Source: Pseudomonas sp. RIT-562
GTDB taxonomy: Bacteria; Pseudomonadota; Gammaproteobacteria; Pseudomonadales; Pseudomonadaceae
Assembly: GCF_026241895.1 (NCBI RefSeq)
Contig: NZ_JAPJIV010000024.1
Span: 1-64,000 of the forward strand
Reading direction: 5' to 3'
Length of the DNA: 64,000 nt
The notes beneath the pieces were generated by a model, which did not search any database, was not told where the DNA came from, and saw only the letters and a program-made list of their open reading frames with translations. The translations under genes were made by a program, and so were the position numbers. Positions within the stretch are counted from its first letter, which is position 1; the number at the start of each line of letters is the position of its first letter. Below are positions 54,401 to 63,084 of this stretch, in pieces.

Positions 54401-55384
54401 GAGTTTCATAGCCTGCCGAGGCTGAGCGCGAAGTTTACCGACGTCATCGAGCTGTCGATGCAGAAATTCCGGCTGACCCTTCCTGAAGGGCTGGACGGTT
54501 TCCTGGAGTGTTTTCCCAATCTGCGAACCTTGAACATGGAAGGTGCCGGCCTGCAGATGATATACGTTCGGGGCGTGTGGGAGGGCGTCTTGCCACGGTC
54601 TATTCCCAGCATGCTCAACCTCACCTCACTGAGCCTCAAGTCGACCGAGTTGGTATTGACCGAACAAGCGGCAGGCCAGCTGGCTGACCTGGCTCACCTG
54701 CAAGTACTGGATTTGAGCAATAACCCTTTGGGTAGACCTCCGGTGATCATGGGGCTGACCGAGTTACGCCAGCTGAACCTGAGCCACACCGGTATTACCC
54801 GCTGCCCGTTGGGTCTATCGGACCAGCCGCAGTTGCAGCTCCTGGACCTGAGCAATAACCGACTCACCCGCATCCCTGAGGAAGTGTTTGCTCAGGCAGT
54901 AGCCAGGGATCGTGTGCAGTTGTGGGGTAATGCGCTGACGGATGAGTCCACTCTGCAGCGTATCGTCGCTCATCGCGAGCAAACCGGCATCAACCTCTGG
55001 TTGAGCGCGCCAATCGCGGATGGGGGGCAACCCGGCATTTGGCTGCAGCGGCTTCCCGAAGCGCAGCTGGAGCTTAAGCGACTGCTGCGGCAACGCTTGC
55101 AAGCGAAGCCCGGCGCTACTCGCTTTTTACGAACGTTCGAGGCGTTGGGGCGTACTGCCGACTTTCAGGTGAGCTACCCGGCGCTTCAGGCGCGGATATG
55201 GAACTTGCTTGATCAGGCTGATGCTTCGAACGAATTATGGGGGCTGGTCAGCCGGGATATAGCGATATCAGCGCTTGACGCTGAAAATCCATTCGTGAGC
55301 TTCATGCGTCTGGAGGACAGGGTCAGGTTGTACAGGGACTGGGTGCAGATGGGCAGACCCATTGCGATAGACGATCTGCTGTAG
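51479..55384 (+). CDS. Giant DUF6543/leucine-rich-repeat toxin-like protein
   Basis: A 1301-residue protein without a signal peptide, of the Pseudomonas family annotated as dermonecrotic toxin domain (DUF6543) plus LRR. Most of the first 980 residues are helical and unique; a hydrophobic stretch (FGPLALFVPGGEGLLALAGI) lies near 430. LRRs occupy about 985-1140 (LQVLDLSNNPLGRPP, LRQLNLSHTGITRCP, LQLLDLSNNRLTRIP). The last ~100 residues resemble the start of a NEL ubiquitin-ligase domain (TFEALGRTADFQVSYPALQ), but no catalytic cysteine follows and the protein ends early. The start has an AAGGA site. No Hrp box was found upstream. A paralogue lies at 59548. Confidence 0.8.
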   Translation: MTESHENHVTDKYALPALPLREELQAAVATALPQSPGDFGGRLIQARWGKDVDPQTARLVTLDYNYHGHPVQNGIQQGRVASSQSLTQMLLANYQTVGDGRFGETGFGLYTPPDIGPEVRIVDKVDEFAYVGSGNHDTYEGIYRRTDPQAYGPLTQIALRPADFKQWVWELELKDQYRDYVERSWPADEVIVAPAPYALRTSVKAALVMTAYLQSRENTLTRKGLELAMQMAGLAPDQQWEHLKIEQLQAPTRVPQIVEIGRLIIYRYTATDIWTCRCGSRILLYIPGNSSPLHDFVDANAFHGWVVQQGRNAQTKRALAAHFAEGDQQDGTFHAGVLTALDGMAIYPNQHRLQKGHGFFNDDGYWDPADYLHFEVAPRGTDPFAQLVVSMKLAAIASIETIRDDAQVNRDNLSAVVEPIVQWVNKFGPLALFVPGGEGLLALAGIIDAGYGLDQAVNGKNPEDMSAGVTRTVFGLLNALPMVLGAGAAIESEGVADAEVAAEPLLKDDLPVVDRPTIEPLPATRTRVDLIRGIGAEVASFSDEVLEQIGRVSTVDDDMLRLMRAGRPPTPLLADTISRFRIDQDLQDFIPQANPATTRAQLFQARYDALQESEHAWVRLFQRQYPGLPKNAIEQILDRSGVDIQAPPAVDEARRMLSQLDGKATEYQQHVRLNRAYEGLFLKSIDNPETDSLVLHSLKALPGWSKAFRLEVIEGSAGGRLLDHVGPINAPVRRSLVKIGKRYQRYDAQGLPQQDTNDIYQAVFDVLPEAQRSALELETVEPVRDLQHKISERLLTRSELKTGLDRIDSGLTFDAQGLQGGGYPMTAQGEAISQSHDIGLLQLKSIYPDFTAAQASEFVQRLGTGPLEALRQLQIKLAQVNVDLTAWINQVRHDVGDLEVELLGAGDEAAQGMDAAQIEEENIERVETAAHYEREARIELATELMSLWQKRGHAESRLYDGEQFLGYKLELDFEEFHSLPRLSAKFTDVIELSMQKFRLTLPEGLDGFLECFPNLRTLNMEGAGLQMIYVRGVWEGVLPRSIPSMLNLTSLSLKSTELVLTEQAAGQLADLAHLQVLDLSNNPLGRPPVIMGLTELRQLNLSHTGITRCPLGLSDQPQLQLLDLSNNRLTRIPEEVFAQAVARDRVQLWGNALTDESTLQRIVAHREQTGINLWLSAPIADGGQPGIWLQRLPEAQLELKRLLRQRLQAKPGATRFLRTFEALGRTADFQVSYPALQARIWNLLDQADASNELWGLVSRDIAISALDAENPFVSFMRLEDRVRLYRDWVQMGRPIAIDDLL

Positions 55385-55403
55385 GAGCGACTGGGTGCAG
55401 CAC

Positions 55404-55434
55404 GCCTTGAACCCGGGCCCGGGTTCAAGGCTTT
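55404..55434. terminator. Palindromic bidirectional terminator
   Basis: A perfect 28-base palindrome (GCCTTGAACCCGGG and its complement) followed by TTTCT on the plus strand. It sits between the convergent toxin-like gene and the DUF934 gene and probably stops both. Confidence 0.85.
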
Positions 55435-55441
55435 CTATCAT

Positions 55442-55936
55442 TTACCGGCGACGAAACAGCGGTAGCGGTTCGTCGGTGGCGGCCTGGTAAGTCACGGAGA
55501 AGTCCTTGAGTCCTTCCAGGGCTTCGTACGGGTCTTTGTCGGCACGAATTGCAAACGCATCAAAACCGCAGCGGTGCAGGTAGAACAACTGGTCGCGCAG
55601 CACGTCGCCAATCGCCCGCAGTTCGCCTTTAAAACCGTAACGGTCACGCAGCAGGCGGGCGTTGGAGTAGTTGCGGCCATCGGTGAAGGCGGGGAAGTTC
55701 AAGGCAATAACCTGGAAGCCTTCCACGTCTTCACCGATTTCCTCGGCTTCTTCATCGGCATCCAGCCACACACCCAGGCCGCCATCGCGTGCCTTGAGCA
55801 TGCGGCTGTGTTCGCGCCACAGTTGCAACGGGACAATCAGGTCGTCGCAGTTGCTGATCTCGTCGATATTGAAATCCTTGGACAGCAAATGCCAGGTTTC
55901 GTCGACGACGGCGTTGTTCTTAATGATTCGCTGCAT
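55442..55936 (-). CDS. DUF934 protein, sulfite-reduction accessory
   Basis: A 164-residue protein of the DUF934 family, which in pseudomonads always follows the sulfite/nitrite reductase gene. Recognised from GVWLDADEEAEEIGEDV, FPAFTDGRNYSNARLLRDRYGF-type core (given in parts) and LRDQLFYLHRCGFDAFAIR. Start MQRIIKNN (55936) overlaps the cysI end by 17 bases, so it is co-translated. Its biochemical role is unproven; an assimilatory sulfite-reduction role is inferred from linkage. Confidence 0.88.
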   Translation of the reverse strand: MQRIIKNNAVVDETWHLLSKDFNIDEISNCDDLIVPLQLWREHSRMLKARDGGLGVWLDADEEAEEIGEDVEGFQVIALNFPAFTDGRNYSNARLLRDRYGFKGELRAIGDVLRDQLFYLHRCGFDAFAIRADKDPYEALEGLKDFSVTYQAATDEPLPLFRRR

Positions 55937-57578
55937 AGACGCGCTCCTTGAAGAGGTCGATGCCAATACGCTGGTAGGTGTCGATGAAGCGCTCGTCTTC
56001 GGTACGTTGCTCGACGTACACGTTGATCAGCTTTTCGATCACGTCAGGCATGGCTTCCTGGGCGAAGGATGGGCCAAGGATCTTGCCCAGGCTCGCATCG
56101 CGGCTGGCGCTGCCTCCCAGGGAGACCTGGTAGAACTCTTCGCCTTTCTTGTCCACCCCGAGAATGCCGATGTGGCCGACGTGGTGGTGACCGCAGGCGT
56201 TCATGCAACCCGAGATGTTCAGGTCCAGCTCGCCGATGTCGAACAGGTAGTCCAGGTTGTCGAAGCGACGCTGGATCGATTCGGCGATTGGGATCGACTT
56301 GGCGTTAGCCAGAGAGCAGAAGTCACCGCCAGGGCAGCAGATGATATCGGTCAACAGACCGATGTTCGGCGTGGCGAACCCTTGCTCGCGCAGTTGCCCC
56401 CACATTTCGAACAAGCGGCTCTGCTCGACGTCGGCCAGGATGATGTTCTGTTCATGGGATGTGCGCAGTTGACCGAACGAATAACGGTCGGCCAGATCCG
56501 CTACGGCATCCAACTGTTTGTCAGTGATGTCACCCGGGGCCACGCCGGTAGGTTTGAGCGACAAGGTGACAGCGACATAACCTGGCTTCTTGTGCGTCAG
56601 GGTGTTGCGCGTACGCCAGCGGGCGAAGCCTGGGTGCTGCTGGTCGAGCTCGGCCAACGCCGCGCTCTGGTCGTCCAGCGCCTGGTACTCAGGGTCGACG
56701 AAGTGCTTGGCCACCCGATGCACTTCCGCTTCGGTCAAGGTGGTCTGGCCACCGCGCAGGTGCTCCATTTCCGCGTCGACTTTCTGCGCGAAAACTTCAG
56801 GGGTCAGCGCCTTGACGAGGATTTTGATCCGCGCCTTGTACTTGTTGTCACGACGACCGTAGCGGTTGTAGACACGCAGAATGGCATCGAGGTAGCTCAA
56901 CAGGTCCTGCCATGGCAGGAATTCGTTGATGAACGCGCCGACCACCGGGGTACGGCCCAAGCCGCCGCCGACCAGCACGCGGAAACCGAGCTCGCCCGCA
57001 GCGTTGTGCACCGGCTCCAGGCCAATGTCATGCACTTCAATGGCGGCACGGTCGGAGGTCGACCCGTTGATCGCGATCTTGAATTTGCGCGGCAGGTAGG
57101 CGAATTCAGGGTGGAAAGTGGTCCACTGGCGGACAATCTCGCACCATGGGCGCGGATCGATCAGCTCGTCGAACGCGACACCGGCAAACTGGTCGGTGGT
57201 GACGTTGCGCAGGCAGTTGCCGCTGGTCTGGATCGCGTGCATCTGCACGGTGGCCAGTTCCGCCAGGATATCCGGGATGTCTTCCAGCGCCGGCCAGTTG
57301 AACTGCACGTTCTGCCGGGTGCTGATGTGGGCATAGCCCTTGTCATAGTCGCGGGCTATCTTGGCCATCATTCGCGTCTGGCGCGAAGTCAGCTGGCCGT
57401 AAGGCACGGCGACTCGCAACATCGGCGCGAAACGCTGGATATAAAGGCCATTTTGCAGGCGCAGGGGGCGGAATTCTTCTTCGCTCAGCTCGCCTGCCAG
57501 ATAGCGTCGGGTCTGATCACGGAACTGCTTGACGCGGTCCTCGATGATCCGCTGATCGTACTCGTCGTATACGTACAT
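55920..57578 (-). CDS. cysI: Assimilatory sulfite reductase hemoprotein (nitrite/sulfite reductase)
   Basis: A 552-residue siroheme/[4Fe-4S] enzyme reducing sulfite to sulfide. Cluster-siroheme cysteines are CPGGDFCSLANAKS (Cx5C) and SGCMNACGHHH (Cx3C) in the C-terminal half; N-terminal repeats include KIARDYDKGYAHISTRQNVQFN and QTSGNCLRNVTTD. Start MYVYDEYDQR (57578) has an AGGAC site; a frame reaching further upstream has an unconvincing N-terminus. Followed by DUF934 as usual in Pseudomonas. Confidence 0.94.
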   Translation of the reverse strand: MYVYDEYDQRIIEDRVKQFRDQTRRYLAGELSEEEFRPLRLQNGLYIQRFAPMLRVAVPYGQLTSRQTRMMAKIARDYDKGYAHISTRQNVQFNWPALEDIPDILAELATVQMHAIQTSGNCLRNVTTDQFAGVAFDELIDPRPWCEIVRQWTTFHPEFAYLPRKFKIAINGSTSDRAAIEVHDIGLEPVHNAAGELGFRVLVGGGLGRTPVVGAFINEFLPWQDLLSYLDAILRVYNRYGRRDNKYKARIKILVKALTPEVFAQKVDAEMEHLRGGQTTLTEAEVHRVAKHFVDPEYQALDDQSAALAELDQQHPGFARWRTRNTLTHKKPGYVAVTLSLKPTGVAPGDITDKQLDAVADLADRYSFGQLRTSHEQNIILADVEQSRLFEMWGQLREQGFATPNIGLLTDIICCPGGDFCSLANAKSIPIAESIQRRFDNLDYLFDIGELDLNISGCMNACGHHHVGHIGILGVDKKGEEFYQVSLGGSASRDASLGKILGPSFAQEAMPDVIEKLINVYVEQRTEDERFIDTYQRIGIDLFKERVYAANH

Positions 57579-57870
57579 ATAAGTCCTGTTCTCAGGCTTG
57601 GGCCGGTCGGTTCCAGCTGCATGTGTGGCTTGCTGAAGTCCGATACTGCCTCGGCAATTCTGCGCGCACGGCCGCGCACTCCCAACGGAGCCGGGGCAAG
57701 ATACCAGTTTGTAGTTATGCGCAAAAGTGATGTTTGAGTATATGTAAAGAACCAAAACGACTAACGAGAATCGTTGTTACTAAACCCACGTTTGTGGTGT
57801 GGGCAATCATCGTCTTAACTGTGAGCGAGTCTTCCTGCGATCACCGATAAAACCGACAAGAGGCGATGCA
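57579..57870. other. Intergenic region upstream of cysI
   Basis: A 292-base gap between the divergent cysI and small membrane-protein genes. The cysI promoter should be here. The only distinct element is the short palindrome AACGAGAATCGTT at 57763-57775 in an AT-richer stretch (57710-57800). No complete -10/-35 pair was assigned with confidence. Confidence 0.5.
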
Positions 57871-57984
57871 ATGAGCAACCCTACCAAAGCTTCAAAACCC
57901 GACAGTACGGTGGATGCCTGGGCCATTTTGTTCCTGATCATCCTGGTCGTGGGCACTGCTGTTTTCTGGGTCAGTCATCAATAA
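57871..57984 (+). CDS. 37-residue single-span membrane protein
   Basis: A 37-residue peptide starting MSNPTKASKPDST, with one membrane segment (AWAILFLIILVVGTAVFWV, residues 16-34) and a short tail SHQ. An AGAGG site lies upstream of the ATG. The architecture is that of a small inner-membrane peptide. Function unknown. Confidence 0.75.
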   Translation: MSNPTKASKPDSTVDAWAILFLIILVVGTAVFWVSHQ

Positions 57985-58099
57985 CCGACCTCGTCCGGGC
58001 TTCCTTCCGACGATTGTCGGACAAAATCTGCGGTAAAGGCCGATTTGCCGGGGTTCGCTGGCTATAATGCGCGGCGGATTCTCGGGGCCCGGACGACCA

Positions 58100-59173
58100 A
58101 TGCTCAAATATTGCTTCACTTTACTGCTGGCACTCTGCGCTGCCTGGGGTTCGGTCGCGCGCGCCGAGTCGGTGCTATTCCTGAGTCCCGGTGCCACCAA
58201 CGAAACATTCTGGGTGACCTACGCGCAGTTCATGCAAGCGGCGGCGGATGACTTGGGTATGGACCTGCAGGTCCTCTACAGCGAACGCATGCCGGAATTG
58301 ACCGTGGCGCAAGCCCGTCAGGCCTTGCAAGGACCCCAGCGCCCGGATTACCTGATCTTCGTCAACGAGCAATACGTTGCCCCACAAATCATGCGCCTGG
58401 CCCAGGGCAGCGGAGTCAAGCTGTTCATGGTCAACGCGTCACTGACGGACAATCAGAAAAGCCTGCTGGGCGAACGTCCGGACTTGCTGGGCAGCCTGGT
58501 GCCCAATGACGAGGAGGGTGGCTACCTGATGCTCAAGGAGCTGATCCGTCAGCATCCGCCTGTCGCGCCTGGCGAGGTGATCGAATTGTTGGCCTTTTCC
58601 GGCTTGAAGATCACCCCCTCAGCCCATTTGCGCGAGCAAGGCATGCGCCGCGCCCTGGCCGAGCACCCGCAAGTGCGTCTGCGCCAGCTGGTTTACAGCG
58701 GCTGGACCCGCGAGCGGGCGTATGAGCAAGCGCGGATGTTGTTCCTGCGCTATCCGAAGGTGTCCCTGGTGTGGTCGGCGAACGACGAAATGGCCTTCGG
58801 CGCGATGCAAGCCTTTGCGGAAACCGGTGGGGTGCCGGGCAAGGACGCACTGTTCAGCGCGGTCAATACCTCGCCTCTGGCATTGCAGGCCAAGGTGGAC
58901 GGGCGCCTTAGCGTACTGATGGGCGGACACTTTACCCTGGGCGGCTGGGCGCTGGTGGAGTTGCATGACCATGAACTGGGCGTGGACGTCAGTCGACACG
59001 GCGGGCGGGACCGGGTGATCGGGCTGTTGCAGGTGGTCGATCAGGCACAGGCGCGGCGTCTGCTGGCGATGCAGACCTCGACCGACTATCGGGTGGATTT
59101 CCGCCGCCTGTCAGCGAAAGGCCGGCCCGCGTCCTACCGCTATCCCTTCGGAATGCAGGCGCTGATGCACTAA
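58100..59173 (+). CDS. Periplasmic sugar-binding-like (LacI-fold) protein
   Basis: A 357-residue secreted protein. Signal peptide MLKYCFTLLLALCAAWG to ARA; the mature part is a type-I periplasmic binding fold (Peripla_BP_4-like): VLFLSPGATNETFWVTYAQF, LSGERP-type hinge and VSLVWSANDEMAFGAMQAF, GGVPGKDALFSAVNTS. No ABC permease or ATPase neighbours, so it is likely a sensor-type or orphan binding protein. The ATG at 58100 lacks a strong ribosome site; an upstream ATG at 58067 would add a poor N-terminus. Confidence 0.82.
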   Translation: MLKYCFTLLLALCAAWGSVARAESVLFLSPGATNETFWVTYAQFMQAAADDLGMDLQVLYSERMPELTVAQARQALQGPQRPDYLIFVNEQYVAPQIMRLAQGSGVKLFMVNASLTDNQKSLLGERPDLLGSLVPNDEEGGYLMLKELIRQHPPVAPGEVIELLAFSGLKITPSAHLREQGMRRALAEHPQVRLRQLVYSGWTRERAYEQARMLFLRYPKVSLVWSANDEMAFGAMQAFAETGGVPGKDALFSAVNTSPLALQAKVDGRLSVLMGGHFTLGGWALVELHDHELGVDVSRHGGRDRVIGLLQVVDQAQARRLLAMQTSTDYRVDFRRLSAKGRPASYRYPFGMQALMH

Positions 59174-59180
59174 AAGCGCA

Positions 59181-59399
59181 TCAGATGCCCGCCAGGTGCA
59201 GCACCAGCTTGACGATGGCGAACAAGGTCAAGGCAAACACCGCCGTGAACAGTATTCCCAAAATCACGAAGTGACTTGGCTTGCCATGGGTGAAGTCCCG
59301 CGCCCGATTTTTTCCGCTCTGCACCCCGAATGCCGCTGCCATGACGCTGTGCAGCATCTGCCAGAAGGTCGGCGGCTTGTTGTCGCCTGGATCGTCCAT
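59181..59399 (-). CDS. DUF2970 small membrane protein
   Basis: A 72-residue protein of the DUF2970 family: TFWQMLHSVMAAAFGVQSGKNRARDF followed by one membrane segment (HFVILGILFTAVFALTLFAI in part). GAGGGG ribosome site before the ATG at 59399. It converges on the binding-protein gene with only seven bases between stops. Function unknown. Confidence 0.88.
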   Translation of the reverse strand: MDDPGDNKPPTFWQMLHSVMAAAFGVQSGKNRARDFTHGKPSHFVILGILFTAVFALTLFAIVKLVLHLAGI

Positions 59400-59547
59400 A
59401 TACCCCTCGTCATGCCATTGAGAACCCTAAGCATAGTCAAACAATGGATAACGGCGGACCGGGTTCGCGCCATAACTATGTACCGCCCTGTGCCGCGAGG
59501 GTCGTGGTGTCCTGCTGCTTCACCCAGCACTCATCAGGATTCCCCGT

Positions 59548-62500
59548 ATGCCCGAACGCACCCAACCTCTTGATCATGGATTGCATGTTCCATTCATCAA
59601 GGACCGTTTGCCCGACTGGACTCAACACCTCGCGCCCGCACATATCGCCAGGCTGGCCCGACCCCTCGACCCCGTCCAGGACTTTGCCAGAAACTACCCG
59701 CAGCTGTTCGCCGAGGCGTCGCCGACGATGCGCCTGGCGTTGCACAACAGCCAGGTAGCCAGCAACACATCTACTCGGGTGCTGGCCACGACTCTAAAGG
59801 ACTTCAAGGGCCTTACCGAATTCGCCAAGCCGCTGCTTTCGGAGGCCATGAACAAGACTTTCGGCCAATCGCCTGACGTGACCAAGACCCAGCTGTACCA
59901 CCTGCGCGCGCCCAATCGGGCTGAACAACAGCCACTGTTGCAGGCTGCATTACGCAACTTCGAGGCCGATGAGCCATTTGACGAGGTCGCCTTGCAGGAA
60001 ACCAGCGCGATTGCGCCGGCCGGGGCATTGGAACAAGAGCTTTACGATCAGCGCGATACTTACCCTTTTGGGAAGACTCGGTACAAAATCCGCGACAAAT
60101 TGGCGATCAAGCCTGGTGAGTTCGCCAGTTTCTGTCGGCAGCTGGACCTCGGACAGCAATATCAGGACCATCTGAGTTCAGTGTTTGACGCGCCGGACAC
60201 CAGTGCGATCGTTCGCGAGCAAACGATCAAGGCAACCCGCGACCGCCTGCGGTTGCAGGCACACATCGCCAGGATGAAGTCCAACCTCAGTCAAAGCGCG
60301 TATGCGACTTTGCTGGATGTCATAGATGGCAAGCCTGAGCCGCAGCTCGATGGTCAAGCAGTGACGTACAGCCAATTGAAGGTGCTGGGCTCGCAGCTGG
60401 ATGAATTACTGATCATCGGGCCCGTATCCCGAACACCCACCACGACCCTGGAGGACATCGCCGAGGTGCTCCTGGCGCGTCCCGTTTGGAGTTTGTCCGT
60501 CGATTCAAAAGCGCGAATCATCGTCTGCATGCCTGGGGATCCGCAGCATCCGGTCAAGGAATACCCGTCACTCGCCGCATTCGCCAAGGAGCTGGCCGTC
60601 AGGCTGCGTTCGCGAACCTACCAGGGTTTTGTCGCCGGATTACTGCCGCAGGATGAATCGACACGGTTTTTTCGACGGCTCAGATCCCAACTCAAGGTTC
60701 AGCGCTGGAATCCCAATCCGGTCTATCCCGGCCCGCCCTACAACCCCGACGCGTTTCGCGAGGGGATGTATGAGGAGGTCTGGAACGATGAAGTCGACCT
60801 GGGGCTAAGCGAAAGCTGGATCGAGGAGGAGGTGTTTGGCGCCCGTTATGATTCGCACCTGGCACGAATGAAGTCCAACGCCAGGTTACTGGCCATTCCA
60901 ACCGCCGAGGTCGATCACCAGGCCTGGATCGAACGCCTCGAGCATTTTGCTGAATGGGGGCTGAGTGTACTGAATGCCGCCGCGTTTTTTGTGCCTGGAT
61001 TGGGCGAAGTGATGCTGGCCGTGACCGCTGTGCAGTTGTGCTACGAGGTCTACCAGGGAGTGCACTCATGGAAGGAAGGAGATGCCGAGGAGGCGTGGGG
61101 GCACTTCAAATCGGTCATGGAAAACGTGGCCTTCATGGCCGTGCTGGGCGCGGTGGCAAGCAAGGCGCCCCCGATCATGTCCTCGCGGTTTGTCGACGGC
61201 ATGAGCCCTATTACCACCCCCTTTGGCCAGCCGCGACTTTGGTATCCGGATCTTGCACCCTATGCACACAGCGTCGCACTTGAGGGCATTGAACCCAATA
61301 TCCTGGGGCAATATGAGGTTGGGGGCAAAACCTACATCAAAATCGACGGCAACGCCTACGAGAAAACCTTCGACGTCACTCGCAATGTATGGCGAATCAA
61401 GCATCCTTCAGATCCTGCAGCCTATCAACCGATCCTGCGCCACAATCAGCTCGGTGCCTGGCGGCACATCCACGAGAAGCCGCTGGAGTGGGATCGCCTG
61501 ACGCTATTGCGGCGAATGGGACCGCAAATGGAGGCTTTTTCGGACGCGCAGTTGCAGCAGCTGGCTGAGGTCAGCGGCGTCAGTGATGATGCCTTGCGCC
61601 AGATGCATATCGATGATCAACCGCCGCCCCCACCGTTGGCCGAGGCGATCAGGACATTCCGGGCCGACCGGCAAGTCAGTGGACTGATCGACCGCATCCG
61701 CAGCGGCAAGCCGCTCGGCAACGTCTCCAGCTTCATCACCCCGATGGTGGTGGAAATGCGCGGCTGGCCACACGAAGCCGTACTGGAAGTGTTCGAAGGC
61801 CCCGAGCCCCGGGGTAACTCGCACCGTTTCGGGTCGGCGTCAGCGTTGGACTCGACGAGGCCAACCATCAAGATCACTCGTGCTCAAGTGAGCGCCGGAA
61901 AGCTGCCCGAGCGTGTACTGGCGCAGTTCGACGACGCCCAGACCGTCCAGTTGCTCGGCAGCCGAAGCACACAAGAGGGCGCCGACCCTGCGCAGATGTT
62001 CAGGGAGCGCATGGCCGATCAGGCTTTGGGCAGCAAACCAATGTTGGTGGACAGCGTGCTCGCAGGCCAACAGACGGTAGATGCGGATATCCAAAGACTG
62101 CAACGCGATTTTCCCACACTGACGACCGAGGCTGCCCGGCAAGTGCTGGACTTTTCCAGTGAGCAGGAACTGGCTCGACTGCGCAGCACCGGGAAAATTA
62201 CCTCGCGCCAGGCCCGGCAGATCCGCGTGCACGTCCAGCAAGGCGCCTTGAACCGTGCGCTCTGCGGCTTGCGTCTGCAGAGCAGGGCGTCTGCGGCGAG
62301 TGACCGTCTGGCGCTGCACAACGTGCAACGTTTGCCTGGCTGGTCGGCGGATTGGCGAGTGGAAATGCGGTCCGGCTCGACCAATGGGCGATTGCTCGAC
62401 AGTGTCGGCAATAGCCAGGCGACCACTCGATATCACCTGGTCAGACATGCCGACTTTTTTCGCGCATACGACGCCCAGGGCAGGCCGCTGAACAACATAC

Positions 62501-63084
62501 CGGCCCAGGGTCGCAATTTTTTTGAATCGCTGCTGGAAGTATTGCCGCCCCAGGCTCGGCGAGGATTGCCAGGCGACTCGGCCGAGGATCTACAAAATCA
62601 ACTGGCCAGTTACGCCGGCAGCCATCGTGAAGAAATGGCGCAAATCCTCGGGCAACGCCTCATTGGTCGGCCAGGTCCCTCGTTACGCCGGCCATCCGGA
62701 CGCCTGGGCTACCTGGCCAGCGGCCGTGGCGTTGGCTTGCCCGATGCCGGATTGGTGTCCAGGGTCCGTGAGCTTTACCCAAATCTTTCAGACACCCAAG
62801 CCAGCCAATTCGTGCGCAGCCGGCTGAGCGACGGGGAGACTTCTCAGCAGCTGTTTAATCTATTGAACAGCCGTCAGCGTGAATTCGAAGCCCTGAAAGG
62901 CACATTAAATGCCTGGATCGAAGCTGGCACGGACCGCTTCAATCGCAGGCTGCTGGCTGAGAGGATCGTGAGTAACTGGCGCATGGGCATCTATCGTGGA
63001 CTGGAGCCGGCGTTCGACCTGGATTTGCGCGGTGCGCCGGCGTTGCCCGATTGGACAGCCGACTTCACCCACGTGCGCAGTTGA
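59548..63084 (+). CDS. Giant DUF6543/LRR toxin-like protein, 5' part of a frameshifted gene
   Basis: A 1178-codon frame, paralogous to the gene at 51479: shared patterns include LHNVQRLPGWSADWRVEM (LHSLKALPGWSKAFRLEV in the other), GRLLDSVG and YDAQGRPLNN. No signal peptide; a hydrophobic pair lies near residue 480 (LNAAAFFVPGLGEVMLAV). The frame ends at TGA 63082, just where the leucine-rich repeats should begin (TADFTHVRS then stop); the repeats continue in the -1 frame. AGGA site before the ATG. Intact protein would exceed 1480 residues. The frame may express a truncated product without LRRs. Confidence 0.78.
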   Translation: MPERTQPLDHGLHVPFIKDRLPDWTQHLAPAHIARLARPLDPVQDFARNYPQLFAEASPTMRLALHNSQVASNTSTRVLATTLKDFKGLTEFAKPLLSEAMNKTFGQSPDVTKTQLYHLRAPNRAEQQPLLQAALRNFEADEPFDEVALQETSAIAPAGALEQELYDQRDTYPFGKTRYKIRDKLAIKPGEFASFCRQLDLGQQYQDHLSSVFDAPDTSAIVREQTIKATRDRLRLQAHIARMKSNLSQSAYATLLDVIDGKPEPQLDGQAVTYSQLKVLGSQLDELLIIGPVSRTPTTTLEDIAEVLLARPVWSLSVDSKARIIVCMPGDPQHPVKEYPSLAAFAKELAVRLRSRTYQGFVAGLLPQDESTRFFRRLRSQLKVQRWNPNPVYPGPPYNPDAFREGMYEEVWNDEVDLGLSESWIEEEVFGARYDSHLARMKSNARLLAIPTAEVDHQAWIERLEHFAEWGLSVLNAAAFFVPGLGEVMLAVTAVQLCYEVYQGVHSWKEGDAEEAWGHFKSVMENVAFMAVLGAVASKAPPIMSSRFVDGMSPITTPFGQPRLWYPDLAPYAHSVALEGIEPNILGQYEVGGKTYIKIDGNAYEKTFDVTRNVWRIKHPSDPAAYQPILRHNQLGAWRHIHEKPLEWDRLTLLRRMGPQMEAFSDAQLQQLAEVSGVSDDALRQMHIDDQPPPPPLAEAIRTFRADRQVSGLIDRIRSGKPLGNVSSFITPMVVEMRGWPHEAVLEVFEGPEPRGNSHRFGSASALDSTRPTIKITRAQVSAGKLPERVLAQFDDAQTVQLLGSRSTQEGADPAQMFRERMADQALGSKPMLVDSVLAGQQTVDADIQRLQRDFPTLTTEAARQVLDFSSEQELARLRSTGKITSRQARQIRVHVQQGALNRALCGLRLQSRASAASDRLALHNVQRLPGWSADWRVEMRSGSTNGRLLDSVGNSQATTRYHLVRHADFFRAYDAQGRPLNNIPAQGRNFFESLLEVLPPQARRGLPGDSAEDLQNQLASYAGSHREEMAQILGQRLIGRPGPSLRRPSGRLGYLASGRGVGLPDAGLVSRVRELYPNLSDTQASQFVRSRLSDGETSQQLFNLLNSRQREFEALKGTLNAWIEAGTDRFNRRLLAERIVSNWRMGIYRGLEPAFDLDLRGAPALPDWTADFTHVRS

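Noticed and set aside
55671..57737. 688-codon open frame antisense to cysI and DUF934
   Set aside because: High-GC shadow of well-conserved genes on the other strand; composition is not protein-like.
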